This document shows, in pieces, positions 9,626 through 20,198 of a DNA stretch of 64,000 nt. The stretch spans positions 2,109,501 to 2,173,500 of the forward strand of contig CAMRHE010000166.1 of the NCBI GenBank assembly GCA_947044405.1. Reading direction: 5' to 3'. The notes under the pieces are model-generated. The model was not told the origin of the DNA, searched no databases, and was given only the letters and a program-made list of their open reading frames with translations. This DNA comes from Leptodactylus fallax (Eukaryota; Chordata; Amphibia; Anura; Leptodactylidae). Both the position numbers and the translations under genes were made by a program. How positions within the stretch are numbered: the first letter of the stretch is position 1; each line of letters starts with the position of its first letter.

Positions 9626-10002
9626 TCCAGGGGTACAGTGAGCATTTTTAACCCCCAAGTGTTGCATTAATTTATTTTCCAGAAATTAACATGAATCTGA
9701 TGGTGAAAGGAAAAAAAATATTTTTTTCCAGGAATATGTAATTTCAGTGCGTAATATGTTGTGCCCAGCTTGTATCAGAGACAAACGCTCCAAATGCTGT
9801 TGTGCCCAGGATACCTGCTTATCAGTTTTTTGAGTGTGTGTCTCAGCTAACACAAGCTGGGCACAACATATTGAGCACTGAAATGGCGTATCTCTGCACA
9901 TTATCAGCTGTGCATTCATTTATGGAAATGAAATTAATGTAACACTCAAGGGTTAAAAATGCTCACTACACCACTTGCTAAATCCCTTCAGTGGTGTAGT
10001 TT
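9612..10002. repeat. Second long hairpin with an inner palindrome
   Basis: The outer arms 9612-9682 and 9931-10002 are inverted copies (GAGCATTTTTAACCCCCAAG versus CTCAAGGGTTAAAAATGCTC). Inside them a second pair, about 9743-9780 and 9851-9888, folds as well (ATATGTTGTGCCCAGCTTGT versus ACAAGCTGGGCACAACATAT). It starts where the preceding hairpin ends and shares its AGTGAGCATT motif, so the two may be tandem parts of one larger element. Confidence 0.6.
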
Positions 10003-10195
10003 CCAAAATGAGGTGTATCTATTATTGGCTAAAAAAACAAATTTTTCTATTTGGGTTCCAATACAAATTGTTTTGTTTGACTTCTACAGCTTGCGTGCAT
10101 ATACACTAAAATACAAGCTGCAGAATATGATTTATTAACTAATTCAGCCCCTTTCTCCTCTTCTTACTGATCTTTTAAGTTCAACTTTTACTTGA

Positions 10196-10565
10196 AGAGA
10201 TTTTCCAGGCTAAAAATAATAATGAGTTATCCTAAGAATAAGTCCTCACAGTCAGATCAGGGGAAGTAGGACCCCCACTAATCATCTGTTCTCAGCCGCT
10301 GACACAGAGAATGGAGCAAGACGCAAACAGCTTCATTCTCTATGTGGTGGCTTAGCACTCATTCAAGTAAATGGGAGCTGATCTGTAGTAACCTGGTCTG
10401 AGTACTACACAGGGAACAGGGCTGTCTACTTCCTGCACCATTCTCTTTGTAACAGCTGCTAAGGACAGGTGGTTGGTGTGGTGGTGCTGGACACCAACCA
10501 ATCTGGACTTATCCTTAGGATAGCTCATATTCTTCGGCTTGAAAATCCACTTAGGCTGGGGCCCC
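10196..10565. repeat. Foldback repeat of the TTTTCCAGGCT type
   Basis: The left end GATTTTCCAGGCTAAAAATA...GTTATCCTAAGAATAAGTC is mirrored by GACTTATCCTTAGGATAGCTC...CGGCTTGAAAATCC near 10507-10552. Related copies with a GTTGTCCA-type start occur at 17105, 32663 and 45367. No coding potential. From 10566 to 10818 I see nothing else. Confidence 0.5.
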
Positions 10566-10818
10566 ACGTTGCGAAAACAGATGAGATGTGAATACCCCCC
10601 TAACCAAAACAGTAGTCTTGAAGGGAAAATGTTTACTGGGATGTTCTTCTGTTAATTCAAAAGAACATTGTAACCTTCTCTTCTTTCAGTTTGACTCCTT
10701 CCTAAAATCCTCCACACATTTTTAGTGTCCTACAGGAACAAAACCTGTGGAAAACCCTAAAAAAACAAGGGAATATGTAAACTCATGTAATAAAATATTG
10801 GGAGAAGGTGACCAGCAT

Positions 10819-11289
10819 GGTGTTGGAGGGGCGATATATCTGCCCCAGGTTTCTGACACATGTGTGGTTCAGTGCTATTTTTGAGTAGGCCTCAGCCCAG
10901 GTGTGAGAGCTGGGCTCATTACTGGCCCATAAGAGGCTGCAGTACAGGCACTTCAGAGCAGGCCCTGGGAGAGACAGGATGTCTTTGGTTCTGTCTGGAG
11001 TGCTGAAGCCTGGTGAGACCTTGTTGCAATTTGTGCTGATGTTTGTTTGTTTTTTGGTTCGTGGGTGGAAGTAATACACACGTATTGTCACAACCTTTCT
11101 GTTTAGTTAGAGTTCAGACGAGCAGGATTTTGTTTTCCTTTTTTTCCTCAAGTTAAGGCTGTATTTTATTTTGCTTATTTTTCTAAATAATAAACACACC
11201 AGGGGCAAAACCCTGTTTGCAACTGACATTGTGTCCCTGTCTGACTGTTTGCGTCCACACTGCTGCTACTACTGAGCTATGCTCCCACA
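10819..11289 (+). mobile_element. Probable solo LTR
   Basis: It starts TGTTGGAGGGGCGATATATC and ends GAGCTATGCTCCCACA, giving TG...CA ends about 470 bases apart. AATAATAAA, a polyadenylation-like signal, lies near 11190, followed by a GC-richer segment, the usual U3-R-U5 arrangement. No coding sequence is attached and no target duplication is obvious, so the boundaries are uncertain. Confidence 0.4.
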
Positions 11290-12509
11290 ATATATATGCA
11301 CACAACATTAAACAGAAAAGGACATCAGCTGAGAAGGATGTAAGAGCTTATAATGGCAAAAATTGCACTTTGCATTGGATGCTAACCATTTAAGATATAA
11401 TGCAAGGCTCAATATAGTCACAATAAGACATAAGATGCAGAGTAAAACATAACAGATGTAGTAATATCAGAATCAATACTGACCTGTGATATGGTCTCCT
11501 CAGATGACTTCCACCTCAAACATATGTTTCATTTTTTTGCCATCATCTAGAGGTGGTGAATTTGTTCATGGCTATAGACACCAACAAATTGTCTGAGCCC
11601 ATGGACCAGTGGGCATGTTTGCCAAGACTAAAACACTTCAAAGCTGTGTAGGAAAGTAGTAATGGAGATGTGTAACAAAAATAGTACAGTACAACTGAGC
11701 TGGTGAATGGAACACAGTATATTACCATAACACAACATAAATTACAGTAGTTTATAGCACTTCATCAACTTATTTCTTCATCAGGGCCTCTTCTCGCAGT
11801 CCTGGGTTAACCTGATCAATGCATTTGATTCACATCCATGATATACTTTAAAATACTTCGGAAAATTTTTCAAATTTTCATTGTCTTTCTTTGGCATCAT
11901 AAACTTCTTTTATACATTCCCTGACCCTGATTCTCAATTCTTGTCGTCATCCCAATATATATTTTGAGGCATAGACCAACTGTGTAGTATAACACAACTT
12001 GTGGTGTTCTTATCATATGTCAAGAGATTTTATACATTTTTGATTATGTGGAATCAGAAAAGGAGTCCGATTATTCAATATAGAGTCAACTAATGCACTT
12101 GCTGGTTACAAGAAAACTAATGAACTTGCCAGTTACATCCCCAAAAATCTTTCCAGGTTGAATGGGATTTTTATGTCATTGTGGTGCCTTTTCTTGGTAT
12201 GAAGGAATAAATTTAGACAACAATGTGTCCTTTTTTAAAATGTGCCAATAGTGAATGAGACTTGGTAGTCAGTGTGAAAACTACAAGATTTTAGGATTTA
12301 AATATACTGTAGTTAACAATGTAAAAATGAAACAAAACAACCAATTTTTAAAAATTCTTTTACAAAAACACTTAATTCAATGTCATTTTCTGAAGACACA
12401 TTTTATTTAAGATTTTTTATTTTTTTTTTTTTTTACTTTATGGCAAATTGAGTCTCTGCCATTTAGAGTGGTAATTTGAATCATCTGGGCATAAAAAGAT
12501 TGGCCTTAA
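11290..12509. other. No recognisable gene
   Basis: This is AT-rich sequence with short homopolymers (a T run at 12418-12435). I find no convincing frame, hairpin or repeat boundary. It is probably old intergenic DNA. Confidence 0.5.
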
Positions 12510-12803
12510 GCTACATTCACACAACAGTGATTAATGGCCGTGTTACATCCATTTTTTAACTGATGTAAATGTCACATAGCAGCATTAAATTCAATGTTAG
12601 TGAATGGAGTCTATTCACATGACCGCTATTTTGACGATCCATTGTCACGGACTGTCAAAATATAGGACGTCCTATATTTTTATTTTTATTTTTATTTTTT
12701 TTTTTCACAGATCCCTCCATACACTCAAGTGTATGGGGGATCCGTGAAAACGGGTGCCCCTCAGGTGCAAGACCGTATTGTACCTTGGTCATCTGAATGT
12801 AGC
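12510..12803. repeat. MITE-like element with ACATTCA-type inverted ends
   Basis: It begins GCTACATTCACACAAC after a TAA and ends CATCTGAATGTAGCC before TTTA, so the ends are inverted copies with a TAA/TTA-like flank. Internal pieces (ATCCATTTTTTAACTGATGT, GATCCGTGAAAACGG) recur at 35330-35535 and 40596-40700, marking one dispersed family. It contains a T-rich repeat (ATTTTT units, 12675-12705). Confidence 0.55.
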
Positions 12804-12964
12804 CTTTATTCAACTCAGTAACTATGTAAATAGTATCTAACAATGAAGGGGACTCAGCAGAATGCCACATCTCCTTCAAGGAGCAGATCAGCAAGAGTGG
12901 CAAAAGTAGGACTCCTGTAATATTAAACCAATGGCCTACATTATCCTCAATTATTAACGTTAAT

Positions 12965-13205
12965 GGACAGCATGGTGGCTCAGTGGTTAGCGCTGTAATC
13001 TTGCAGCGCTGGGTTCAAATCCAGCCAAGAACAACCTCTGAAAGGAGTTTGTATGTTCTCCCCTGGGTACTCCAGTTTCCTCCCACACTACTAAGACATA
13101 CTGGTAGGGAATTTAGATTGCGAGCCCTATATGGGACAGTGACCACAATGTCTGTAAAGTGCTGTGGAATATAATGGCACTATATAAGCAAGTAAAATAA
13201 ATACA
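12965..13205 (+). mobile_element. tRNA-derived SINE, essentially complete
   Basis: An RNA polymerase III A box (TGGCTCAGTGG, 12976-12986) and a B box (GGTTCAAATCC, 13012-13022) lie 25 bases apart in a tRNA-like head. A body with AGTTTGTATGTTCTCCCC and GCGAGCCCTATATGGGACAG follows, then a tail GGCACTATATAAGCAAG with AATAAATA. SINEs are copied by LINE enzymes; this one has no protein. Other copies lie at 51903 (3' end), 55861 and 58259 (both reversed). Confidence 0.8.
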
Positions 13206-13238
13206 TATTAAGATAAAGTATCATGTAGAACCATGTGC

Positions 13239-13248
13239 GCAAAACTTA
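13239..13248. repeat. Target site duplication of LINE copy B (left)
   Basis: GCAAAACTTA here is repeated exactly at 18079-18088. The two copies bracket the 3' tail of LINE B on this side and its 5' end on the other, which fixes the limits of the insertion. Confidence 0.85.
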
Positions 13249-15508
13249 ATAATAATAGTCCTTTAATAGTCCCACAATGGGGAAATTCAGTGTGTTACAG
13301 CAGCAAAGGTAAGCCGATTCAAATACAAATACAACATGTACAGGAATGTTCCAAGGTAAGAGGCATTACATTGATAGTAGACAGACAGATAGGACGTAGC
13401 AGAGGGGGGGGGGGGGGGGATTTAACAGGCAGAAAGATATTTCAGTTCTCTGTGTGTATTGATCACCGCTTAGGTCGGTGTTGGTTGTACAGCCTAACTG
13501 CGGTGGGGAGGAAAGACTTCCGATAGCGCTCCTTCTCACACTTAGGGTGGAGCAGTCGGTCACTGACAGTACTGCCCAGCGCGATCAAAGTCTCATGCAT
13601 GGGATGGGACTTCTTCTTCTGCATGGAGCTCACCACGGACAGTATCCTTTTGTCACCCACCACCTGCACTGTGTCCAGGGGGTTCCCCAGGACAGAGCTG
13701 GCCCTTCTAATCAGCTTGTCAAGTTTATTTCTGTCCCTGGTTGATATACTGCTCCCCCAGCAGGCCACTCCAAAGAAGATGGCTGATGCCACTACCGAGT
13801 TGAAGAAAGTTCTAAGAAGTGCCCCCCGGATTCCAAAGGCTCTCAGCTTCCGAAGCAGGTAGAGCCTGCTGTGGCCCTTCCTGTACAGGACCTCCATATG
13901 ATATGCCCAGTCCAGCTTATTATTAAGGAGCAAACCCAGGTACTTATTGGTGTTCACAATCTCGATGCCCATCCCCAATATGTCCACTGGTTTAGGAGGG
14001 CATCTGCTTTTACGGAAGTCCACCACCATCTCCTTGGACTTCCCCGCGTTGATCTTCAGGTGGTTCCGCTGGCACCAGTCCACAAAATGCCGGTTCAGTT
14101 CTCTGTACTCCCTGTCATCATCGTCTGTGATGAGACCTACTATTGCAGAGTCGTCAGAATACTTCTGTAGGTAGCAGCTAGATGAGTTTCACCTAAAATC
14201 TACAGTGTACAGTGTGAAGAGGAAAGGGGCGAGAACCGTACCCTGAAGTGCCCCTGTATTACAGATCACGGTATCTGACACACAGTCTTGGGCTCTCACG
14301 TATTGAGGTTGATTTGTGAGGTAGTCAAGGATCCAGTTGGAGAGGTGGTGGTCCACTCCAGCAAGGCCCAGCTTGTCTCTCAGTAACCTGGGTTGTATGG
14401 TGTTAAAAGCGCTGGAGAAATCAAAGAACATTATTCTCACCGTGTTCCCTGGTTTCTCCAGGTGAGACAGAGCCCTGTGCAGAAGGAGGATGATGGCATC
14501 ATCTACCCCAATGCCCGGCCGATAAGCAAACTGGAGAGGGTCCATAGCGGGGCTCACTAGAGGGTGGAGATGTGTGAGAACCAATCTCTCTAAGATCTTC
14601 ATCAGGTGGGATGTCAGTGCTACAGGTCTGTAGTCGTTGAGGTCCATAGGGTGAGGTTTCTTTGGAAATGGAACCACACAAGAAGATTTCTATAATTCAG
14701 GGACTATTTCCTGCCTCAGGCTGATATTATACATATATGTAATTATACCACACAGCTGGTCCCCACAAGTCTTAATTAGCCTTGCACTGATGTCATCTGG
14801 CCCTGCAGCTTTCCTCGCCTTGATCTTTTTCATCTCCTTCCTCACCTGGGCACGTGTGAAGGTCAGACTGTGGTCAGGTAAAGACGGATTTCTGAATTTA
14901 CTGGTCTGTTGGGAAGTAGCCGCATGGAGTGAAGTCATTGTGGTGGGGGGAACTGAAGGACATACTGGGGTGGGAGGAGCTGGTGTGTGATCAAATCTGT
15001 TGAAGAATAGGTTTAGTTCATTAAGCCAATTAACATCTGCCTCAATCTGGCAGACAGACTGTTTATGACCCGAAATTGACTTAAGCCCCTCCCAGACCCC
15101 CCTTATGTCTTTTCTTTCCATTTGCTTTTCCATCTTTTCCTTATAACTGGCTTTTCCTTTCCTGATTTGATGCCTCTGCTCCTTTTGTACTTCCCTCAAC
15201 CTCTCCTTATCTCTTGTCCTGAATGCCATCTTTTTCTCCTTAAGTAGTGTTTTTATATCAGAGTTAATCCATGGTTTGTTGTTGGAAAAGCACCTCACCA
15301 CTTTTGTGGGTACTGTGTTGTCCACACAAAAATTAATGTAGTCCGTTATGCAGTGTGTGAGTCCTTCTACGGTATATCTTCTCCATAAGAATCCTGCAGC
15401 ACTTCCCATGCGGTTGTGTCAAAACAATCCCTCAGAGCCTCATCACTCTCCTCGGACCATATCCTCACTGTGCGGGTGACAGCTGGTTCTCTACGTACAA
15501 GTGGCTTG
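13249..15508 (-). mobile_element. LINE copy B, 3' part (minus strand)
   Basis: Same family as the LINE at 25176. From 13249 rightward on the plus strand it shows the reversed (ATT)n tail, a 3' UTR with a G run (13405-13419) and the coding sequence backwards to GTGGCTTGTA near 15508. There a hAT-like element interrupts it; the rest of the 5' end is at 17946-18078. Matching target duplications lie outside both parts. Confidence 0.9.
13463..15409 (-). pseudogene. Broken LINE reverse transcriptase (copy B)
   Basis: The RT polypeptide is spread over three frames: 14690-15409 (endonuclease-RT linker, KPWINSDIKTLLKEKKMAF to KARKAAGPDDISARL), 14189-14677 (DYRPVALTSHLMKILERL, FFDFSSAFNTIQ, GALQGTVLAPF) and 13463-14083 (VDWCQRNHLKINAGK to the LYNQHRPKR C-terminus). 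Stops and frameshifts fall near 14087-14188, 14683 and 15385. It would make no working protein. Confidence 0.85.
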
Positions 15509-16203
15509 TACACAGGCGTAGCTAGCGGGGGGGGGGGGGGCAGAGGGGGCGGCTGCCCTGGGCCCAATGAGTCTTCGGGGGCCCACCCCGGGGCCGCCAT
15601 TAATACATCCTTTATTTCTAACTAGATCGGTGTCTGCAGACACCGATCTAGTTAAAAGGCTTCCTGGTGCTTAACGGTCTTGTAAACCACAAGCCAATAC
15701 AGGCCTGCGGTTTACAAGACGCCGAGACCACAGTCGGATCTCCGCTTCTCAGCACGGGCGGCGCGATGATGTCACAACATCGCGCCGCCTGCGCTCAGAC
15801 ACAGACGTCCTGTGCGTGGACAGGGAGGAAGCGCCGGCGGCTCCATTCATCATCGCAGGTGAGTATGACTTTTTTTCTGTTGGTATATTAATAGTATAAG
15901 GGGTGGAGAGGAGGGGGAAATATAACTATAAGGGAGGATTCATTAGGGGACATTATGACAATGGGGGGGGGTCATTTATATAAGGCTTATTACGGGGTAT
16001 TATGAATACAAGGGGGGAGGTCATTTATATAAGGGGCCATTAGGGGGCATCATTTATATTAGGAGGCATTATGAACATAAGGGGGGTGGTCATTAATATA
16101 AGGAGCCATTAGAGGTGCAGTATTTATGTCAGGGAGAAACAGGGGCATAATATGAGGGTCAATTAATTTAATGAAAGTGGCACTTGGGTTTTATTAGGAC
16201 TAA

Positions 16204-16764
16204 GGCCCCATGTACTGGGCTGCTGCAAAAAAAAGCGCTGCAGGAAAAACCATGGCAGTAACATTGTGATTTTTCCTGCAGCGCTTTTCACAGAAGGTCC
16301 GCAGAGGTTTCCCTTGTGGACTTTCTGTTTTCAATACACCTATATGGAAACTGCCAGTGTTTCCATAGGTATAATTGACATGCTGCAATTTCTAAAACTG
16401 CAACGGTTTTGGAAATCGCAGTGCGTCTGCTGCACATATTTTTCCGCTATGTGTGGATGGGATTTGCTAGAATGCCATGGTTTTTTTCGCCACATGGGGC
16501 CTCTATCCCATCCCGAATTTGCAGTAAAATATGCGCAGCGGAAACGCTGCGATTTCCAAAACAGTCGCAGTTTGGGAAATCGCACCATGTCGATTATACC
16601 TACGGAAACGCCAGCGGTTTCCCTATAGATATAATTGAAGCAGAAAGTCCGCAGAGGAAACCTCTGTGAACTTTCTGTGCAAAATGCTGCAGGAAAAACC
16701 ACGATGCGTCGCCACCGCGGTTTTTCCCGCAGCTGTTTTTTGCTGCAGGATGCTACATGGGGCC
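16204..16764. repeat. Foldback element with GGCCCCATGTA ends
   Basis: The ends are inverted copies: TAA-GGCCCCATGTACTGG on the left and GCTACATGGGGCC-TTA on the right. Internal matches include GCGCTGCAGGAAAAACC with GGTTTTTCCCGCAGC. A TWA target is typical of PIF/Harbinger-type elements, so that is my guess for the family. Further ends of the same family are seen at 29793 and 35255. Confidence 0.65.
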
Positions 16765-16767
16765 TTA

Positions 16768-17098
16768 GGCTGTGTTCACACGCTGGAAAATTTTCCACCC
16801 CCGGAGTTTTCGCTGTGGTCAGCCGCGATGGGATTCCGATGCCGTGCATCAGCCTTCCGTCGCGGCTAACCGCTCCTGATTAAGCCCAGATGAATGGGCC
16901 TAATCAGGAGCGCAGCTCGAGCCGTGGACACCGCGGGCGGAATCCGCGGCAAGATAGGTCAGTTGCTTTTTTTTTCCGCTAGCGGAAAAAAAACGCTACT
17001 GACTCCCATTGAAATGAATGGGAGGAGTTTTTTCAGGCGGATTTTGAAGCGGATTTCGCATCAAAATCTGCTGCCAAAAACTCCGTGTGAACACATCC
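16768..17098. repeat. Foldback element with GGCTGTGTTCACACG ends
   Basis: GGCTGTGTTCACACGCTGG at the left is mirrored by CTCCGTGTGAACACATCC at the right; TTA (16765-16767) and TAA (17099-17101) flank it. Its left flank TTA is also the right flank of the preceding foldback. It has the same CACAC-type ends as the foldbacks at 20199 and 52552. Confidence 0.65.
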
Positions 17099-17104
17099 TA
17101 AGCC

Positions 17105-17440
17105 TTAAGGCGTTTTCCAGCTCATTTTTATTTATGGTCTATCCTCAGAATAAAACATCAAGAGATAAGTGATTCCCCACTGATCAGCTGTATGAAGGGG
17201 CTATGGCGCCTGTTTATATCACACACTGTCTGTATATAGAGACCGTGTGATGTAATTACAGCCTTGTCACATAGACGTGTATAGGACGAGGCTGTAGTTA
17301 CATTACATGGCCACTATGAAAAGAATGACACTATGTAAACAGAGAAGGTATCATGGCGCTTACACAGGTACCACGGTTCATTCAAACAGCTGATCATGGG
17401 GGTTCTGGGTATTGGAACCCCAATAATTTTTTTTCCCTTG
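17105..17440. repeat. Foldback repeat of the TTTTCCAGCTC type
   Basis: The start GGCGTTTTCCAGCTCATTTT with TCTATCCTCAGAATAAA belongs to the same dispersed family as 10196 and 32663. The arms pair through CCCCACTGATCAGCTGT and ACAGCTGATCATGGGGG (about 17174-17190 and 17387-17403). Left boundary is clear, right boundary approximate. Confidence 0.5.
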
Positions 17441-17945
17441 GTTTTTTTTTTTTTCCCTTTTCAATTAGGAAACATCTGGGGCATTATTAATAAGGGGCAC
17501 TATTTAAAGGGGGTGCACAGGGAAGTTATTAATTTAAAGATGCACTTGGGGGTATTATTCATTATGGGGGGTTATATTATATATTTTATAATTGGGGGTA
17601 GCAGCAGGCTGGGGGCTTTGTGTAGGTGAGGATAATGTGGGTCGGGTGCTGGAAAAGTGAGGAGCCAAAGATGTCTGTGTTGCAAACTTTACAGAGACTG
17701 GAAGAAGTGGTCATGGCCGTCCAGATAAAAGAGACGGGGAATGTGAAGGATTAGTCAGAGACGTCACCGGTAAGTCACTAAATGTTACTGCCCTGTATTC
17801 ACCTAAATTGTCTGCAGAGCCCCGTGTAGAGCCGCTATATACCACTATACGCTCACCGTATACTGATAGTATCGGTATACAAACATGTCCAAGTTGGGGG
17901 TCCACTTGGACATATTCGCGCCCCCTGTTCTGAACCCCTAGCTAC

Positions 17946-18078
17946 GTCTCTGAGTCCAGTGTTTTGTTGTCTCTTGTGTGGCAGGTTACATACTGTGTGA
18001 AACTGGGCAGTGTGGATGATGGAGAGGCATGGTTGAAGTCTCCAGACACAAGAAAGAGAGCCTGGAGGAGTTTCAACT
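17946..18078 (-). mobile_element. LINE copy B, 5' part
   Basis: It is the reverse complement of the endonuclease region of the LINE at 25176 (about 25840-25973): CCAGTGTTTTGTTGTCTC, GCAGTGTGGATGATGGAG and so on. It ends at the second copy of GCAAAACTTA, so LINE B was 5'-truncated inside its endonuclease when it inserted. Confidence 0.85.
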
Positions 18079-18088
18079 GCAAAACTTA
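18079..18088. repeat. Target site duplication of LINE copy B (right)
   Basis: Exact second copy of GCAAAACTTA at 13239-13248. It shows that the LINE pieces on both sides of the hAT-like element arrived as one insertion. Confidence 0.85.
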
Positions 18089-18714
18089 GACCACTTCTTA
18101 GTACACAGCTGTGCAGCTTTCTTAAAACTTAAGCATACCTTAGCTGCTACAGTAGAGGAATATTTTATTTAGTATCAGAGATGCTTTACTATAATGTGGC
18201 ATTGAAGTGTAAAACGTCATTGCATAAATGCTTCAAATAATCATTTTATGTCATTCAGTGATAAGAAGGTCAGAATAAACACTCAACATAGTATGAGGAA
18301 CTGGCAATTAATAGTCCATAAACGTATGTATAATAAAAACAAATGCATTATATAAAGATATGCATCTGTAATAGCTGAATATTACTGTGAAGAGCTTCTA
18401 TTGTATAGTGAGATTCTTCATTCATTGAGCATCAATGAACACCTCATTCTGTCCAATGTATCCCTGTAGAATCATTACAATAATTCTACTGAATAGTGAT
18501 TTTCTATTCTTCTAAATAAGACAATAAAAATAATTTGCTTTGCATTGTTAAGCTGTAAATCAATATGCTTTATAATAGGAGGTTTTTGTCTTAGATAATT
18601 AATGTAGCCTTGATAGAGAATCTTATCTGAGCTTTTTCTACACGCAGGCAGTAATAGATAAGATAAAAAAAAATCAATAAAAAATAAAATCCAAACAGCA
18701 ATCAAACAATCAGA
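18089..18714. other. No recognisable gene
   Basis: AT-rich sequence with no convincing frame or repeat boundary. Confidence 0.5.
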
Positions 18715-19165
18715 TTGACAGCCTGTCTACCAATCCAGTCTGGGGCTTGCCCAGACTTTCTATAAACAGGTTGTCAACCCTCACATGGTCGCCGGTCATT
18801 GCATTGTCTTTGCCTGCTCTCTTTGTTATATCCCTTGCTGCTTAGTTACTGATTCTCTGACCTTTTGCTTGCCTTGTGACTATTCTCTTGGATGGTGATT
18901 TCATACTGCATTGCTCGTCTGTTACCGAACCCTTGGCTTCCTGACCTCCCTTTGTGTCGTTTGTTCTGTCTTTGTTCAGTGTTGTCACTTACTCAGTATA
19001 GGGCTTGTCTTCAGGTTGTCCTTTTACCGTTTAGGGTAACTGAGGCAATAGGAAGGGACAGTGGCTGGGGTGAGATTAGGGCTCACTTGTCTCTGTCCTT
19101 CCTCCCAGATCCCTGCAGTAGTGTCAGGGTATTGCTACGTTTGGCAAGACCCTAACAGTTACATA
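18715..19165 (+). mobile_element. Possible chromovirus-type LTR
   Basis: A pyrimidine-rich stretch with repeated CTGAC/TTGCTTGCCTTGTGAC-like phrases ends GACCCTAACAGTTACA. This texture is what I associate with leaders and LTRs of frog chromodomain Ty3/gypsy elements, and the ending TTACA is LTR-like. No coding sequence or duplication confirms it. Confidence 0.3.
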
Positions 19166-19224
19166 TAATTTTGGCTGCATAGTGAACGACATAAAAACTA
19201 AGCCTATAAGAAGGTCACACAACT

Positions 19225-19420
19225 CACTTTTTTCTCCAATTCCAACCCATTCTGATTTTTTTTTTCCAGCTTCCCAGTACATCATACACAATAATAAATG
19301 GCACCATTACAATGTACAATTTGTCCCACAAACATTAAGCCCTCATACTGCTCTGTGAATGGAAAATGAAAGAAGTTATGGCGTTTGGAAGAGTGAGTCA
19401 AAAACGAAAATCTAAAAATG
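19225..19420 (+). repeat. Fragment of a dispersed non-autonomous DNA repeat
   Basis: CAGCTTCCCAGTACATCATA, GTGGCACC-like spacing, then AAAGAAGTTATGGCGTTTGG match the order in 21848-22537 (CAGCTTCCCAGTACATTGC, AAAAGTTATGGCTCTTGG) and in 48590-48860. It abuts the Gmr1-like integrase fragment. Confidence 0.5.
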
Positions 19421-19424
19421 CCTG

Positions 19425-20195
19425 CGACAGAAAGAATTAAACAGTTATGTGTCTCTGTGTACCAGCCCCAGATGGATGGTCTGATAGAAAGGTTCAACAA
19501 AACACTTAAAAGCATGTTGAAAAAGGTAGTGGAGAAAGATGGTTATGATTGGAACTGTCTAATCCCCTACCTGTTGTTTTCAATCAGGGAAGTTCCTCAT
19601 GCCTCCACTGGGATTTTGCCCTTTGAACTGTTATATGGTCGTCATTCCCATAAATATGATAAAGGAGACCTGGGAAAGTGAAGCTAGTCCCTATAAAAGT
19701 GTCACTGAGCAAATTGCACAGATGCAAGATAGGATTGGCAATGTTACGAAATATAGTTAAAGAACATCTTCTCAGGGCCCAAGCAGCTCAAAGTAGAATT
19801 TATAATAAGTCTGCCAGAATCAGGCAGTTAAGCCCAAGGGACCAGGTGTTGGTATTGGAGGCCACCGTTGAAAGCAAATTTCTTGCCAAGTGGCAGGGAC
19901 CTTTTGAAGTTATTGAAAAGGTAGGAGAGGTTAATTACAAGGTACACCAACCAGACAAAAGGAAGCCAGTCCAGCTATATCATGTCAACTTAATAAAGCC
20001 TTGGAAAGATAGGGACCCACCTGTAACACTCTGTCTGCTTGCAGTCTCAAAAAGCAGGCATTCTAGATGTTGCCATTGCAGATACCTTGTCATGGTCGCA
20101 AATGCAGCAGTGCAGACAGTTTTCCAGCAAAATAATGCCTTGTTCACTGAACTGCCAAGTCTCTCCGATGTGACTGAGCAAGAGATACATACTGT
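19425..20195 (+). pseudogene. Integrase C-terminal half, Gmr1-like Ty3/gypsy element
   Basis: It starts within the integrase core at SVYQPQMDGLIERFNKTLK, which carries the catalytic Glu of the DDE triad. It continues with LLFSIREVPHASTGILPFE and, after a frame change near 19678, with the C-terminal domain (FLAKWQGPFEVIEKVGE, YKVHQPDKRKPVQLYHVN, LIKPWKD). The zinc finger and the first two catalytic Asp are missing. Downstream residues (ALFTELPSLSDVTEQEIH) look like the start of the RT linker, so RT should follow. It does, at 20830, after a foldback insertion. Integrase before RT is the order described for Gmr1-type elements of deuterostomes. Confidence 0.85.
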
Positions 20196-20198
20196 TAA

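Larger units (their letters stand above)
15509..17945. mobile_element. hAT-like DNA element inserted in LINE copy B
   Basis: The ends are inverted: CACAGGCGTAGCTAG on the left and CTAGCTACGTCTCTG on the right, two mismatches in 15. CA-G-CGTA-CTAG termini followed by a GGGGG/GGGCCC-rich stretch are typical of hAT-type non-autonomous elements in frogs (general knowledge). No transposase frame is seen. The interior holds GGGG-rich minisatellite-like sequence (about 15895-16140) and two complete foldback elements. The LINE on either side lacks 92 bases at this point and no 8-bp duplication is visible. Confidence 0.6.

Noticed and set aside
12970..13030. Possible functional tRNA gene
   Set aside because: A and B boxes are present, but the sequence does not fold as a tRNA and continues into a SINE body with copies elsewhere in the window.
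16266..16883. Overlapping frames of 80-170 codons on both strands
   Set aside because: They lie in the palindromic body of the foldback at 16204-16764 and its neighbour; open on both strands because of the inverted repeat.
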